Of a stretch of DNA of 64,000 bases, positions 25,123 through 35,344 are shown piece after piece (within the stretch, counting starts at the first letter, position 1; every line of letters starts with the position of its first letter). The notes under the pieces were generated by a model. It searched no databases, was not told where the DNA came from, and was given only the letters and a program-made list of their open reading frames with translations. Source of the DNA: JACVRW01 sp963733885 (GTDB lineage: Bacteria > Actinomycetota > Thermoleophilia > Solirubrobacterales > Thermoleophilaceae); the NCBI GenBank assembly GCA_963733885.1, contig CAVTES010000009.1, positions 248,001 through 312,000 on the forward strand. Reading direction: 5' to 3'. The position numbers were made by a program, and so were the translations under genes.

Positions 25123-28100
25123 TCAGAAGAGGAGGGCGGGCAGGCCGGACCACGCGATCGGGGTGTTCATGTCGGTTTGGATCTCGGCTGGCGTGAGTGC
25201 GCGGTTGTAGACGCGGGCTTCGTCGATGAGCCCCTGGAAGTACTCGCCGTAGGGGGTGTTGCCGCCGATCCAGAGCGGGTTGCTGTTGGTCTGGATGGCG
25301 CCGGTCGCTGCGCGCGTGGCGACCTGGGTGCCGTTGACAAACAAGCGCAGCGCAGCCCCGTCGTACGTGAGCGCGACGTGCGTCCAGGCGTTGACCGGGT
25401 TGGCCGTCGAGCTGCTGGCGTAGACCACGCCGCCGCCTAGCGTCCCGCCGCCGGCTGGACGCCTCGGTGAGTCGCTGCTTGCCGCGAGGAAGTAAGCGTC
25501 GGCCTGGCGCTGGAGAATCGTGCGCCATCCGCTCTGGCTGCCGCTCGGCCGGATCCAGGCCGAAAGGGTCATCGCCGTGGTGAGGTTCAGCGAGGCCGAG
25601 CTCGCGACCCTGACCACGCTGTTGGAGCCGTTGAAGCTGAGCGCGTTGCCGTGCCTGCCCTGGGTCGACCACGTCGCGCCCACGGTCGTCCCCACGTTGC
25701 CGTTGCCGGACGCGTCCGCGGTGCTCGTGCCGGATCCCTCACCGAACGCCCACGCGCCGATGAGGCCGGGCGGCGTTGGCGGAGCGGCCTCGGTGGTGGC
25801 GTCCGCGACGTTGGAATAGCCGCTGAGCTTGGTGGCGGCGTCAACCGCCCGCACCCGGTACCGGTAGGTCGTCGACGGCGACACGCCGGCGTCGCCGTAG
25901 GTCGTGGTCGTTGGCGCGGCAACCTCCGCGAAGGTGGTGCACCCCTGGCCCGCACAGCGCTCCACCCGGTAACCGGTGACCCCGATGTCGTCGGTCGAGG
26001 CTGTCCAGCCGAGGTTCACTTGCCCGGTACCGACCGCTGTCGCCGTGAGGTTCGCCGGCGCGGTCGGTGGCGAGCCGTCGGGAGCGGGCGGGGTCGTCGC
26101 CGTGGCGATGGTCGAGTAGGCGCTGGAGTTGCCGGCGGCATCGACCGCTCGCGCCCGGAAGCGGTAGGTCGTGTTGGCCGCCAGTCCCGTGCTGCTGAAG
26201 CTGGTGGTGGCCGGCGTCCCGATCTGGGCGAAGGTCGTACAGCTCGTGCCCTGGCAGCGCTCGACCTGGTACTCGGCCACGCCGACGTTGTCGGTCGAGG
26301 CGCTCCAGCTCAGATCGATCTGGGACGTGCTCACCGCGGTCGCCTGGAGGCCGGTGGGTGCCGACGGCGGCGTCGTATCGGGCGCCGCCGGGGTCGTCGC
26401 GCCGGCGATCGCCGAGTACGAGCTCAGGTTGCCGGCCGAGTCAGCGGCGCGCACCCGGTAGCGATACGTGGTCGACGGCGACAGGCCGGTGTCGTCCCAC
26501 GTCGTCGCCGCCGGGGTGGCCACCTGGACGAAGGTCGTGCAGCTCGCTCCTGTGCAACGCTCGACGCGATAGCCCGTCACACCGACGTTGTCGGTCGAAG
26601 CGCTCCAGCTCAGGCCGATCTGGCTGCTGCCGACCGCGACCGCGTTGGGGTTCGACGGCGCCGATGGCGGCGTCGTGTCGGGCGGCGCCGGGGTCGTCGC
26701 GCCGGCGATCGCCGAGTACGGGCTCAGGTTGCCGGCCGAGTCAGCGGCGCGCACCCGGTAGCGATACGTGGTCGACGGCGACAGGTCGTTGTCGTCCAGC
26801 GTTGTCGCCGCCGGGGTGGCCACCTGGATGAAGGTCGTGCAGCCCGTGCCCTCGCAACGCTCGACGCGATAGCCCGTCACACCGACGTTGTCGGTCGAAG
26901 CGCTCCAGCTCAGGACGATCTGGCTGCTGCCGACCGCGACCGCGTTGGGGTTCGACGGCGCCGATGGCGGCGTCGTGTCCGGAGCGGGCGGGGTAGTCGC
27001 CGTGGCGATGGTCGAGTAGGCGCTGGAGTTGCCGGCGGCATCGACCGCTCGCGCCCGGAAGCGGTAGGTCGTGTTGGCCGCCAGTCCCGTGCTGCTGAAG
27101 TTGGTGGTGGCCGGCGTCCCGATCTGGGCGAAGGTCGTACAGCTCGTGCCCTGGCAGCGCTCGACCTGGTACTCGGCCACGCCGACGTTGTCGGTCGAGG
27201 CGCTCCAGCTCAGATCGATCTGGGACGTGCTCACCGCGGTCGCATGGAGGCCGGTGGGTGCCGACGGCGGCGTCGTATCGGGCGCCGCCGGGGTCGTCGC
27301 GCCGGCGATCGCCGAGTACGAGCTCAGGTTGCCGGCCGAGTCAGCGGCCCGCACCCGGTAGCGATACGTGGTCGACGGCGACAGGCCGGTGTCGTCCCAC
27401 GTCGTCGCCGCCGGGGTGGCCACCTGGACGAAGGTCGTGCAGCTCGCTCCTGTGCAACGCTCGACGCGATAGCCCGTCACACCGACGTTGTCGGTCGATG
27501 GGGTCCAGCTCAGGTCGATCTCGCTGCTGCCAGCCGCGACCGCGTTGGGGTTTGACGGCGGCGATGGCGGCGTCGTGTCCGGAGCGGTGGGCGTGACCGG
27601 GGTGCTCATGTCGAATTGGATTTCGGCTGGAGTAAGTGCGCGGTTGTAGACGCGGGCTTCGTCGATGAGCCCCTGGAAGTACTCGCCGTAGGGAGAGTTG
27701 CCGCCCATCCAGAGCGGGTTGGTGTTGGTCTGGATTGAGGCGGTTGCGCCATGCGTTGCCACCTGGATCCCGTTGACGTACAGCCGCAGGACGGCGAGGT
27801 CGTAAGTCAGGGCGAGGTGCGTCCAGGCATTGACCGGAATAGCCGAGGGGCCGCCGAGGAACTCGGTGCTGCCGCCGAAGGTTCCGCCGCCGGCGGGATG
27901 CAGCGGCTCGCCCCAGCTCGCGTGCAGGAAGTACGCGTCGGCCTGGCGCTGGAGAATGGTCCGCCATCCGCTCTGGGCAGCCGTCGGCCGGACCCAGGCG
28001 GAGAGCGTCATCCCCGTGGTCAGGTTTACCGTGGCCGAGCTCGCGACCCGAACAACGCTGTTGGTCCCGTTGAAGCTCAGGGCGTTGCCGTAGCGCCCCT

Positions 28101-29865
28101 GTGTCGTCCACGTGGCGCCCGTGATCGTCCCGCCGTTCCCCTTACCCGAGGCATCGGCCGTGGTCGTGCCGATCCCCTCACTGAACCCCCACGCGCCGAC
28201 CAGACCCGAGTTCGCGGGCGGCGGCGGGGGCGGCGGCTCGGCGCCGCCCATGGTCACCATCTTGGCGACCGAGGGCACGCCGTTGGCGTCGATGATGAGG
28301 AGCATGTAGACGCCGGGCGGGGCGATGTTGACGTTCGCGGGCGCGGTCGCGGTCAGGGAGCCGGTCCCGGCGGTGAAGGACAGCGGCACATAGCGCTGTT
28401 CCATGTTGACCGAGTGAGTTACGGCGCCCAGACGGACGAGCGCGACCTTGCGGATCGCGGCGGCGTTGGGAGTGTCGATCTGGAAGGTTGTGTCGTGGTC
28501 GGCGGTGGCGGGCGCGCCGGTGATCTCCGGGCGCGGAGCGAGCTCACCCGAGCCGTCGGCCTTGTACAGGTACGGTGGCGTGAATACCTGCGCGTTCTTG
28601 GCCAGGTAGCCGACTTCGTCGCACTCACCGCAGATGCCCCCTCCCGAGGACAGCACGCGCCCGTCGGGCAACAACAACGCCGTCGAGTGGTATTGCCGCG
28701 TCGCCTGTTCGGCCGCCATCGTATGCCACGGCCCCGTGGGGGGGTCCAGCGCTCGGCGGTGTAGACCCCGTTGTTCAGGTCGACAAGGCCCGCACCGGAG
28801 GAGTTGCCACCGGTGGCGAGCACGCTGCCGTCGGCGAGCAAGGTGAGGTTGTGTTGGCGGCGACCCCTGGCCATCGGGACGGTCGCGGACACCTGAGGCG
28901 TCGCGCCGTTGATGTCCACGACGCGGGCGTCCGCGCTGGAGCCGCCGCCGCCGGCGACCAAGATCTTTCCGACGTCGAACAGCGCGTGGCTGCCGTAGCT
29001 ACGGTTGATGCCGTCGCGCTGGCCGAGGCTCTGCCACGCGCCCGTGCCGCTGGTATTGAGCTCGCGCATCGTTTGATCTGGGCCCGCGTAGAACGCGCGG
29101 CCGTCGGGCGCCGCGTGGACCCACGGATACAGCGGCAGGTTCAGCGCGGCCGTGCTCAGCGACCGCAGGGTCCCGCCGGTCGTGCGCACTTCCGGGACGT
29201 CGGGTCCGCCCTCGGTGATCAGCATCTCGCCGTTGCTTAGCGGTGTGACCGTCGGATACCAGCGCTCCGCTGCCATGTTCGGGCCAAGGCTCCACGTGTT
29301 CGTCTGGTGGTTGAACACGTGCGTTTGGACGATCCCGGCCAGCCCCGAGTTCTTGTTCCCGCCCGCGAGGAACAGCGTGCCGTCGCTGAGGTGAGCCAGC
29401 CCGCTGCAGAAGACGTTGTAGCCCATGCTGACCGTGGCGGGCGTGTGGGTCCCGGTCTGCGGATCCCAAACCGTGGCCCGGGTGAACGTATGGTCCGGAA
29501 ACGTCTCGGTGGCTCGGTCGCCGACCGAGTCGTAGGCCAGCACCTTGCCGTTGGCCAGCAGCGCCGCATGCACGCCTACGACTGGCCAGTTGACCAGCGG
29601 GCCCCAGCTGCCGACCTCGTGCTCGTTCCCTGCGACCGCCGCTTCCGCCGCTAGGGCGTCGGTTGCGGTGGCCGTGCTAGTGCGCCGCGCGAGGGCCCGC
29701 TCCATGGCCGAGTCATGAGCAACGGTGTCCTCCGCCATGTGCCCGCGGGCGGTCGTGAACGAACTTGGGTGACCAAGCGTGCTTGCGGGTGCAGCGACGG
29801 CTGCGACGGATGCCACGATCGCTGCGGATAAGACGAGTTGCGTGCGACGTGGGGTGATGAGTCAC
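25123..29865 (-). CDS. Secreted copper radical oxidase (AA5/galactose-oxidase-like) with LamG and six FN3 modules
   Basis: About 1,580 residues. The signal peptide region is RRTQLVLSAAIVASVAAVAA; GTG at about 29865 is the likely start, with one indel just after it. The kelch propeller carries the AA5 copper-radical residues: Cys in NVFCSGLAHLSDGT, Tyr in AERWYPTVTPLSNGE, the Tyr-His pair in RQYHSTALLLPDGRV, and the last His in AVTHSVNMEQRYV. The frame breaks once near 28735. Then come a LamG domain (GLVGAWGFSEGIGTTTADAS), six FN3 modules of about 100 residues, and a second LamG. AA5 enzymes oxidise alcohols or aldehydes to make H2O2; LamG and FN3 suggest surface glycan binding. Substrate unknown. 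Confidence 0.85.
25780..27590 (-). repeat. Tandem FN3-coding repeats, about 300-bp units
   Basis: Six head-to-tail units of about 300 bases each encode FN3 modules. Two kinds alternate (SGYRVERC and AEYQVERC types). 26095-26600 is nearly identical to 26995-27500 (offset 900 bases, a handful of differences), and neighbouring units at 300-base offset are also very similar. This points to recent internal duplication or gene conversion. Such repeats are also prone to assembly collapse. Confidence 0.9.
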
Positions 29866-30200
29866 AGTAGTCCCCCGGGAGGGGTACGCCGCACGGTTAA
29901 ACATGATTGCTACGAATTTCATCCTCGAGCACGCCCAGCTGCTCGACAGCCTGGATGGAACAGGCGCGGCCGCGCGGGGGAGCGGGGTCGGACAGTCCGA
30001 CTCCGCCCGCCAGCTCCGTGGGTGGTCTCCGCGCTGCTCAAACGCTCGATGCTCGCGGAGGGATGCCGCACGCTGAGCGAGCCCCGCAAGGTCATGGAGC
30101 GCGCCGGCGGTCGTCAGGCCCTTCGCGCCAGTCCGGGTGGGTTCTGGACGTTTGAACTGTAGGAATGCCCGAAAACGGCCGATGAACTGATCAGTTTCCA
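29866..30200. other. 335-base gap between divergent genes, no gene recognised
   Basis: The gap lies between the start of the oxidase gene (minus strand) and the start of the second glycan locus (plus strand), so it should hold both promoters. Open frames crossing it have no recognisable domain or ribosome site. GGGGGACTACT just ahead of GTG 29865 on the minus strand may be the oxidase ribosome site. I see no clear -35/-10 pair. Confidence 0.4.
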
Positions 30201-31548
30201 ATGTCGCTCCGACCGACCGAACGCGCATCGAATGAACCGCGGGCACACGCGGCATCACCGCTTCAAGCCCAGCCGGCTCCAGCCGGGGAGAGCGCGTCGG
30301 GCAACGGCGTCGGACCGCTCCGGCGGCCGGACTCGCGCCTCTCATACGCTGCTCATGACGTGCCACCGCCGCGGTGTCCCGTCTCGATCATCTGCGTCTT
30401 CAACGATGTGTCTGTGCGCGAACAGTGCCTCGATCGCTCGATCGAGCGCCACCGCTCCGAGGTCGACGACCTCGACTACGTCCTGATCGACAACCGCGAC
30501 GGATCGATCCCGTCCGCAGGCGCCGCCTTCAACGCCGCGGCGTCGCAGGCCCGCCACGATCATCTCGTGTTCGCGCACCAGGACGTCGTGTTGCACTCGC
30601 TGACGGCGCTCGAGCGGGCCGCGGCGTCAGCTGGAGCGCGACCAAGGCATCGGGCTCGTGGGAGCCTTCGGCGTCGATCGCGCAGGACGGTTCGTCGGCC
30701 GCGTGCGCGACCGCGTGGTCCTGATCGGCGAGCACACCGACGGACCCGCGGACGTCGACACCCTCGACGAGGTGCTGTTCATCATCCCGCGCCGCGTCTT
30801 CGACCGCGAGCGGCTGTCGGAGGCGCCGGAGTTCGCATGGCACGCGTACGCCGTCGAGTACGGCCTGCGCGTCCGCCGGGCCGGACTGCGCGTGTGCGCG
30901 GTCAACGTGCCGCTCACCCACAACAGCCTGGCGGTCAATACCGATGAACTCGACGCCGCGTATGCCGGGCTCGTCCGGGCGCACCCCGACGCGCTGCCGG
31001 TGCGGACGCCGAACGGGCTCGTCACCCGCAGCGCCCGCGCCCGCCGCCGCGGCACGCTGACCGCGCGGCACGGCTGGCGGTTGCGCTGGCTCCGGGAGTC
31101 GGTCGACGCGCACGCGGGACGCCGCGCGCTCGGCGGCGGCGAGTGCGTGCTGGGTGACGTCCGGTGGTGCGTCGACGACCTACTCGCCGGCGGCGCCGAT
31201 CCGCTGCTCATCGTCAACCTGGACCGCGACTTGACGTTCGACGACGACCGTCCCGGCCCGCTCGCGCTCAAGCGGCTCGAGCACGAGCTGCGCGTGACGT
31301 CGGGCGGATTGGACAGCGCCTTGGATGCGATCCGGACGGGTCGCGGCGGTGCCAGCGTTCTGCTCAGCGGCCTGGACATCTGCGACCTGCGGGCGCTGGC
31401 ACCGCACGTCCCGCCCGCGCAGCGCCTGCTCGGCTACCGCCGCGAGGTCGGGTACTGGCTCCTCGTCGGCCCGAGCGTGCAGAGCGCGGCGGCGCGGCTG
31501 CGTTCCGCGAGGTCGACGCCGCTGGGCATGGGGCAGGACACGGCGTGA
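30201..31548 (+). CDS. StrF-like glycosyltransferase-fold protein, frameshifted near 30635
   Basis: The N-terminal half (CPVSIICVFNDVSVREQCLD, then YVLIDNRDG, then NAAASQARHDHLVFAHQDVV) matches the StrF-type GT-A domain. At about 30635 the frame changes (expected LERDQGIGLVGAFGVDRAGR), and the protein runs on to 31548. The second half (AVNVPLTHNSLAVNTDELDA, then GECVLGDVRWCVDDLLAGG) has an unassigned C-terminal domain. ATG 30201 gives the longest form; GTG 30360 sits just before the fold and is a good alternative. It heads the second polysaccharide locus and overlaps the exporter permease start (GTGA). Confidence 0.68.
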
Positions 31549-32411
31549 CGGCGGTCCACGCCGCTACGGGCGAGCGGGATGGCGCCGGCGATCACGGGTG
31601 GACCGAAAACCGGCCTCCGCGGCGCGGGCTGCCGCGGCTCGGGCTCGGCGAGGCGTGGCGGCACCGCGACCTCGGCATCGTGCTCGCACAGCGCACGCTC
31701 AAGGTGCGCTATCGGCAGACACTGCTTGGCGTCGGATGGGCGCTGCTGCAGCCGCTCGCCGGGCTGGTGATCTTCACGTTCGTCTTCGGTCGACTCGCGA
31801 AGCTGCCGTCGGACGGGCTCCCGTACGCGGTGTTCGTGTATCCCGCGATGTGCCTGTGGAGCTACGTCTCGACGTCCGTCACGGCAGCGGCCCTCGAACT
31901 GCCGCAGAACCCGCACCTCGTCACGCGGGTGTACTTCCCTCGCCTCCTGTCGCCCGCGGCGGCTGTCGTGCCGGGACTCATCGACTTCACCGTCGCGCTC
32001 GCGCTCACCGCGGTCCTGTTCGTGGTGTACGAGGTCGCGCCCGGGCCGCAGGTTCTGCTCGTCCCGCTGTGGATGGCCGCGGCAGCGATCGTCGCGTTCG
32101 GCGTCGGCACCTGGCTTGCCGCGATCAACGTGAAGTACCGCGATGTGCGGCAGGTCCTGCCGTTCCTCCTGCAAACGTGGTTCTTCCTGAGTCCGATGGT
32201 ATTTCCCTCCTCGCTCGTGACCGGCGACTGGCGCACGGTCTACGCGCTCAACCCACTCGTCGGGCTGATCGACGGCCTCCGCTGGTCGCTCGTGGGCGGT
32301 TCTCCACCGCCGCTCGCGGACCTTGCCTCGCTCGGGAGCGCCGTCGTGATCGTGGTGGGCGGGCTGTACTACTTCCGCTCGGTCGAGAATCGTTTCGCGG
32401 ACGTGATCTAG
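31545..32411 (+). CDS. wzm: Wzm-like polysaccharide ABC exporter permease
   Basis: An intact 288-residue ABC-2 permease. The family motif LAQRTLKVRYRQTLLGVGWA follows a cytosolic N-terminus, then six hydrophobic segments (such as PLAGLVIFTFVFGRL, DFTVALALTAVLFVVYEV and MAAAAIVAFGVGTWLAA), then LLQTWFFLSPMVFP and ALNPLVGLIDGLRW. GTG 31545 overlaps the preceding stop. It is coupled to the following ATPase (stop and start share one base). It is a separate exporter from the one at 8.4-9.3 kb. Confidence 0.9.
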   Translation: MTAVHAATGERDGAGDHGWTENRPPRRGLPRLGLGEAWRHRDLGIVLAQRTLKVRYRQTLLGVGWALLQPLAGLVIFTFVFGRLAKLPSDGLPYAVFVYPAMCLWSYVSTSVTAAALELPQNPHLVTRVYFPRLLSPAAAVVPGLIDFTVALALTAVLFVVYEVAPGPQVLLVPLWMAAAAIVAFGVGTWLAAINVKYRDVRQVLPFLLQTWFFLSPMVFPSSLVTGDWRTVYALNPLVGLIDGLRWSLVGGSPPPLADLASLGSAVVIVVGGLYYFRSVENRFADVI

Positions 32412-33625
32412 TGCGCAACTCCATCGAGGTCGCGGGGCTGGGCAAGCGCTACACGGTCGGCGGGCGAGCGGGGGCGATGCTGCTCACCGAGGTCATCGCG
32501 AACCGGATGCGCGGCCGCGGTGCCGCCAAGGGCGGGGACTTCTGGGCGCTGCAAGACGTCTCGTTCAGCGTGGGCGACGGTGAACTGGTCGGCATCATCG
32601 GCCGCAACGGTGCAGGCAAGACCACGCTGCTTAGGATCCTCGCGCGCATCACGACGCCGACGGCCGGCGTCGCCCGTGTCCGCGGCCGGCTCAGCGCCCT
32701 GCTCGACGTCGGCACGGGCTTCCACGACGAGCTCACGGGGCGAGAGAACGTGTTCCTCAGCGGGGCGATACTCGGCATGTCCCGCAACGACGTCCGCGCG
32801 CGCTTCGACCAGATCACCGACTTTTCGGGGGTCGAGCGGTTCCTCGACACGCCGCTCAAGCGCTACTCCGCGGGAATGCGGCTGCGCCTGGCGTTCGCCG
32901 TTGCGGCGCACCTCGAGCCCGATGTCCTCGTCATCGACGAGGCGCTCGCCGTCGGCGACGCGGAGTTCCAGCGCCGCTGCATCGGCAGGATGGAGGACCT
33001 GCAGCGCTCCGGCCGCACGGTCGTCTTCGTGTCGCACGAGCTGGGTGCGATCGGGCGCCTGTGTGACCGCACCCTTTGGCTCGATCAGGGTCGCGTCGCC
33101 TTCGACGGGCCCACGCACGAGACGCTGCGGCGGTACTTCGACGCCGTCGGCCGGATCGACGCCGGTCGCGTGGAACTGGAGATCGATCCGCACCTGCCCG
33201 TGGCCTTGACGAGCGTGTGGATCACGGGCGAGGACGGTGCGCCGATCACCGAACCGACAAGGCACGGCGGGGTCGGCCTGCGGCTGCGGGTGCAGGTGCG
33301 AGAGCGGATCCCCGGTCTCGACGTCGGCTTCTACATCGCGAACTCCACGGGCCTGCGCGTGCTCGAGGACACGCTTCGCGTCGCAGACCCGGCGTCAGGG
33401 CTCGGCAGCTCACCGGGCGAAGCGGAGGTCGCCGTCACGCTCCCGGGCGTGCTGCGAGCGGACGACTATCTCGTCGGCATCTACATCTATGCGGGCCACG
33501 ATTACTACGTTGTCGAGGAACCACTGCGCTTCCGCGTCTCTCCGGCTCAGGGGGAGTCCGACGACGGGATCCGTCCCGCGGTGCGGCCGCGGCTGAGCTG
33601 GTCGGTCGCGGCGGTCGCGGGCTGA
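32411..33625 (+). CDS. wzt: Wzt-like ABC exporter ATPase with C-terminal glycan-binding domain
   Basis: 404 residues. The nucleotide-binding domain has Walker A GRNGAGKTT, signature YSAGMRLRLAFAVAA, Walker B VLVIDEALAVGD and switch His in VVFVSHELGAI. After about residue 250 comes a beta-rich domain (VALTSVWITGEDGAPITEPT, then LDVGFYIANSTGLRV, then DYLVGIYIYAGHDYYVVEEP) typical of Wzt proteins that recognise the finished glycan's cap. GTG 32411 shares a base with the permease stop. The tail domain suggests export of a completed, end-modified chain; the Wzt at 7.6-8.4 kb lacks it. Confidence 0.9.
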   Translation: MRNSIEVAGLGKRYTVGGRAGAMLLTEVIANRMRGRGAAKGGDFWALQDVSFSVGDGELVGIIGRNGAGKTTLLRILARITTPTAGVARVRGRLSALLDVGTGFHDELTGRENVFLSGAILGMSRNDVRARFDQITDFSGVERFLDTPLKRYSAGMRLRLAFAVAAHLEPDVLVIDEALAVGDAEFQRRCIGRMEDLQRSGRTVVFVSHELGAIGRLCDRTLWLDQGRVAFDGPTHETLRRYFDAVGRIDAGRVELEIDPHLPVALTSVWITGEDGAPITEPTRHGGVGLRLRVQVRERIPGLDVGFYIANSTGLRVLEDTLRVADPASGLGSSPGEAEVAVTLPGVLRADDYLVGIYIYAGHDYYVVEEPLRFRVSPAQGESDDGIRPAVRPRLSWSVAAVAG

Positions 33626-33629
33626 CGCC

Positions 33630-33680
33630 GTGAGTCGCCGCCTGCTCATCATCCCGTCCTGCAAGGGGGGGCGGAGGTGA
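33630..33680 (+). pseudogene. Vestigial glycosyltransferase start
   Basis: GTG 33630 opens a 16-codon frame (SRRLLIIPSCKGG) that looks like the first strand and glycine loop of a GT4 enzyme, then ends at TGA just after a run of seven G. Nothing continues it in any frame; the next gene is a methyltransferase. It may be the stub left by a deletion, or chance. Confidence 0.25.
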
Positions 33681-33687
33681 GGTGCCG

Positions 33688-34419
33688 ATGAGCGGCGGCG
33701 CGGCCCTGCGCGCCGCCCGCCGCACGCGCCGGCATCCGCGGCCTTGGCAGTTCGACTATCTGCATCTGCGGCGGCTGCTGGACGACCTGCGGCCCGCGCT
33801 GGCGACGCTGGCCGAGCCGGGCGGCGTCGTCCTCGACGTGTTCTGCGGCAGCCGACCCTACGACGACCTGTACGCGCCGGGCGTTCGCGTCGTCGGGCTC
33901 GACATCGACGACCGCCACGGCGTGGCCGACCTCGTCACGACCGAGTTCCTGCCCTGTGCCGACGGCAGCTACGACGGCATCGCCTGCATCGAGGCGTTCC
34001 ACTACGTCGCCGACCCGGCGCACGGCGTCCGCGAGCTGCGGCGTGTCGTCAAACCCGGCGGACACGTGCTCGTGGCCGTGCCCGTGATGTGGGAGTACGA
34101 CCGCCACATCGTCGAGCACCGCTACACGTCGGGCTCGCTACGGCAGCTGTTCGACGGCTGGGAGGATGTCGTCGTCGTCGAGAACGGCGGGCGGGCCGTC
34201 TCCTGGGCGCTGCTCACCGGCACGCTGCTGCGCGCCTGCGAGGAGGAGCTCGGCCGTCGCTTACCGCGCCCCGCCGTGTGGGCCTCGTTCGCCCTACTCT
34301 ACGTCGGCCTGAACTGCGTGGGCGCGGTGCTCGACGCCATCGAGCAGCGCCACGGGCATCCGCGCCACGTGCTCGCGCCGAATATCCTGCTCACTGCCAG
34401 GCGGCCGGCCGATGGCTGA
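33688..34419 (+). CDS. Class I SAM-dependent methyltransferase (Methyltransf_11-like)
   Basis: 243 residues. VVLDVFCGSRPYDDLYAPGV is the SAM loop (with Cys in place of a usual Gly or Ala), then VVGLDIDDRHGVADLV, YDGIACIEAFHYVADPAHGV and LRRVVKPGGHVLVAVPVMWE, the standard motif series for small-molecule or sugar methyltransferases. ATG 33688 follows GGAGGTGAGG. The last 8 bases overlap the next glycosyltransferase. It probably modifies a sugar of the second glycan, perhaps as a chain cap, which would fit the Wzt tail domain. Confidence 0.8.
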   Translation: MSGGAALRAARRTRRHPRPWQFDYLHLRRLLDDLRPALATLAEPGGVVLDVFCGSRPYDDLYAPGVRVVGLDIDDRHGVADLVTTEFLPCADGSYDGIACIEAFHYVADPAHGVRELRRVVKPGGHVLVAVPVMWEYDRHIVEHRYTSGSLRQLFDGWEDVVVVENGGRAVSWALLTGTLLRACEEELGRRLPRPAVWASFALLYVGLNCVGAVLDAIEQRHGHPRHVLAPNILLTARRPADG

Positions 34420-35344
34420 AGCCGTGTCCGTCGTGATCCCGACGCGCGACCGGGCGCACATCGTCGTTGACACCGTGCGTCTGACGCTCGGCCAGCGGCA
34501 CGTCGAGATCGAAGTCATCGTCGTCGACGACGGTTCGCGCGATGGTACGGCGGAGGCGCTCCACGCGCTCGGCGACCGACGCGTCACCGTGTTGCGCAAC
34601 GCGTCCAGCCATGGCGTGGCAGGTGCGCGCAACCGCGGGATCGAGCGAGCGGCGCATCCCTGGATAGCGTTCCTCGACGACGACGACCGCTGGAGCCCGG
34701 ACAAGCTGCGCGTGCAGCTCGATCGCGCCCGGGTGGAGGATGCCGACTTCGTCTACACCGCCGGACTGGCGGTCGCAGCCAGCGACGGGCGGGTGCTCTG
34801 GACGTCCCCGGCATTCACGCCCGAGGAGCTGCGACGCGAGATTCGCAGCCGCAACGTCGTCTTCGCGGGCTCATCGAACGTGGTCGCGCGCACCGAGCTC
34901 CTGCGGCGTCTCGGTGGCTTCGACGAGTCGCTTCACCACATCGCGGATTGGGATCTTTGGATTCGCCTGACCGAGGCGGGGCGGGCGGCCGCGTGCCCCG
35001 AACCGCTGGTGGCGTACGTCGTGCACGAAACGAACATGCACCGGACCGCGATCGCCAGTGCGGGGCGCGAGGGCCGCCTACTGCGCGCCAAGCACGCGCA
35101 CAGCAGCCTGCCGGGCCGGTTCGATCCCGTCGTCTTCCGCGGATGGATCGCCGAGGGTCACGACCACTCAGGGCGATCCGGGCGCGCCGCGTTCACGCAC
35201 GCCGTCACGGCCCTGCGCCACCGCAGCCGGCCCGATGCGCGGCGCGCGGTGGGCTCAGCGCTGCGCGCCGTCGGCCTCCGAAGCGCGCACCGCGCCTCAA
35301 ATTCCGACGGCTCCGCGCCGGACTGGCTATCGAGCTACCCATAG
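34412..35344 (+). CDS. Glycosyltransferase family 2
   Basis: 310 residues: VSVVIPTRDRAHIVVDTVRL at the N-terminus, VIVVDDGSRDGTAEAL, GARNRGIERAAHPWIAFLDD with the metal-binding Asp cluster, and LGGFDESLHHIADWDLWIRL as acceptor-side motif. Start ATG 34412 (MAEAVSV) overlaps the methyltransferase end. It is convergent with the next gene, overlapping by 18 bases. It probably extends the second polysaccharide. Confidence 0.85.
   Translation: MAEAVSVVIPTRDRAHIVVDTVRLTLGQRHVEIEVIVVDDGSRDGTAEALHALGDRRVTVLRNASSHGVAGARNRGIERAAHPWIAFLDDDDRWSPDKLRVQLDRARVEDADFVYTAGLAVAASDGRVLWTSPAFTPEELRREIRSRNVVFAGSSNVVARTELLRRLGGFDESLHHIADWDLWIRLTEAGRAAACPEPLVAYVVHETNMHRTAIASAGREGRLLRAKHAHSSLPGRFDPVVFRGWIAEGHDHSGRSGRAAFTHAVTALRHRSRPDARRAVGSALRAVGLRSAHRASNSDGSAPDWLSSYP

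Noticed and set aside
25651..27555. 634-codon open frame antisense to the FN3 repeats
   Set aside because: It mirrors the repetitive FN3 coding strand; the translation is Arg/Gly-rich low complexity with no domain, a common shadow in GC-rich DNA.
25780..27590. CRISPR-like array
   Set aside because: The repeats are about 300 bases, coding, and contiguous without unique spacers.
29713..30366. 217-codon minus-strand frame across the oxidase start
   Set aside because: Its end overlaps the signal-peptide region in the wrong frame; it only helps to locate GTG 29865.
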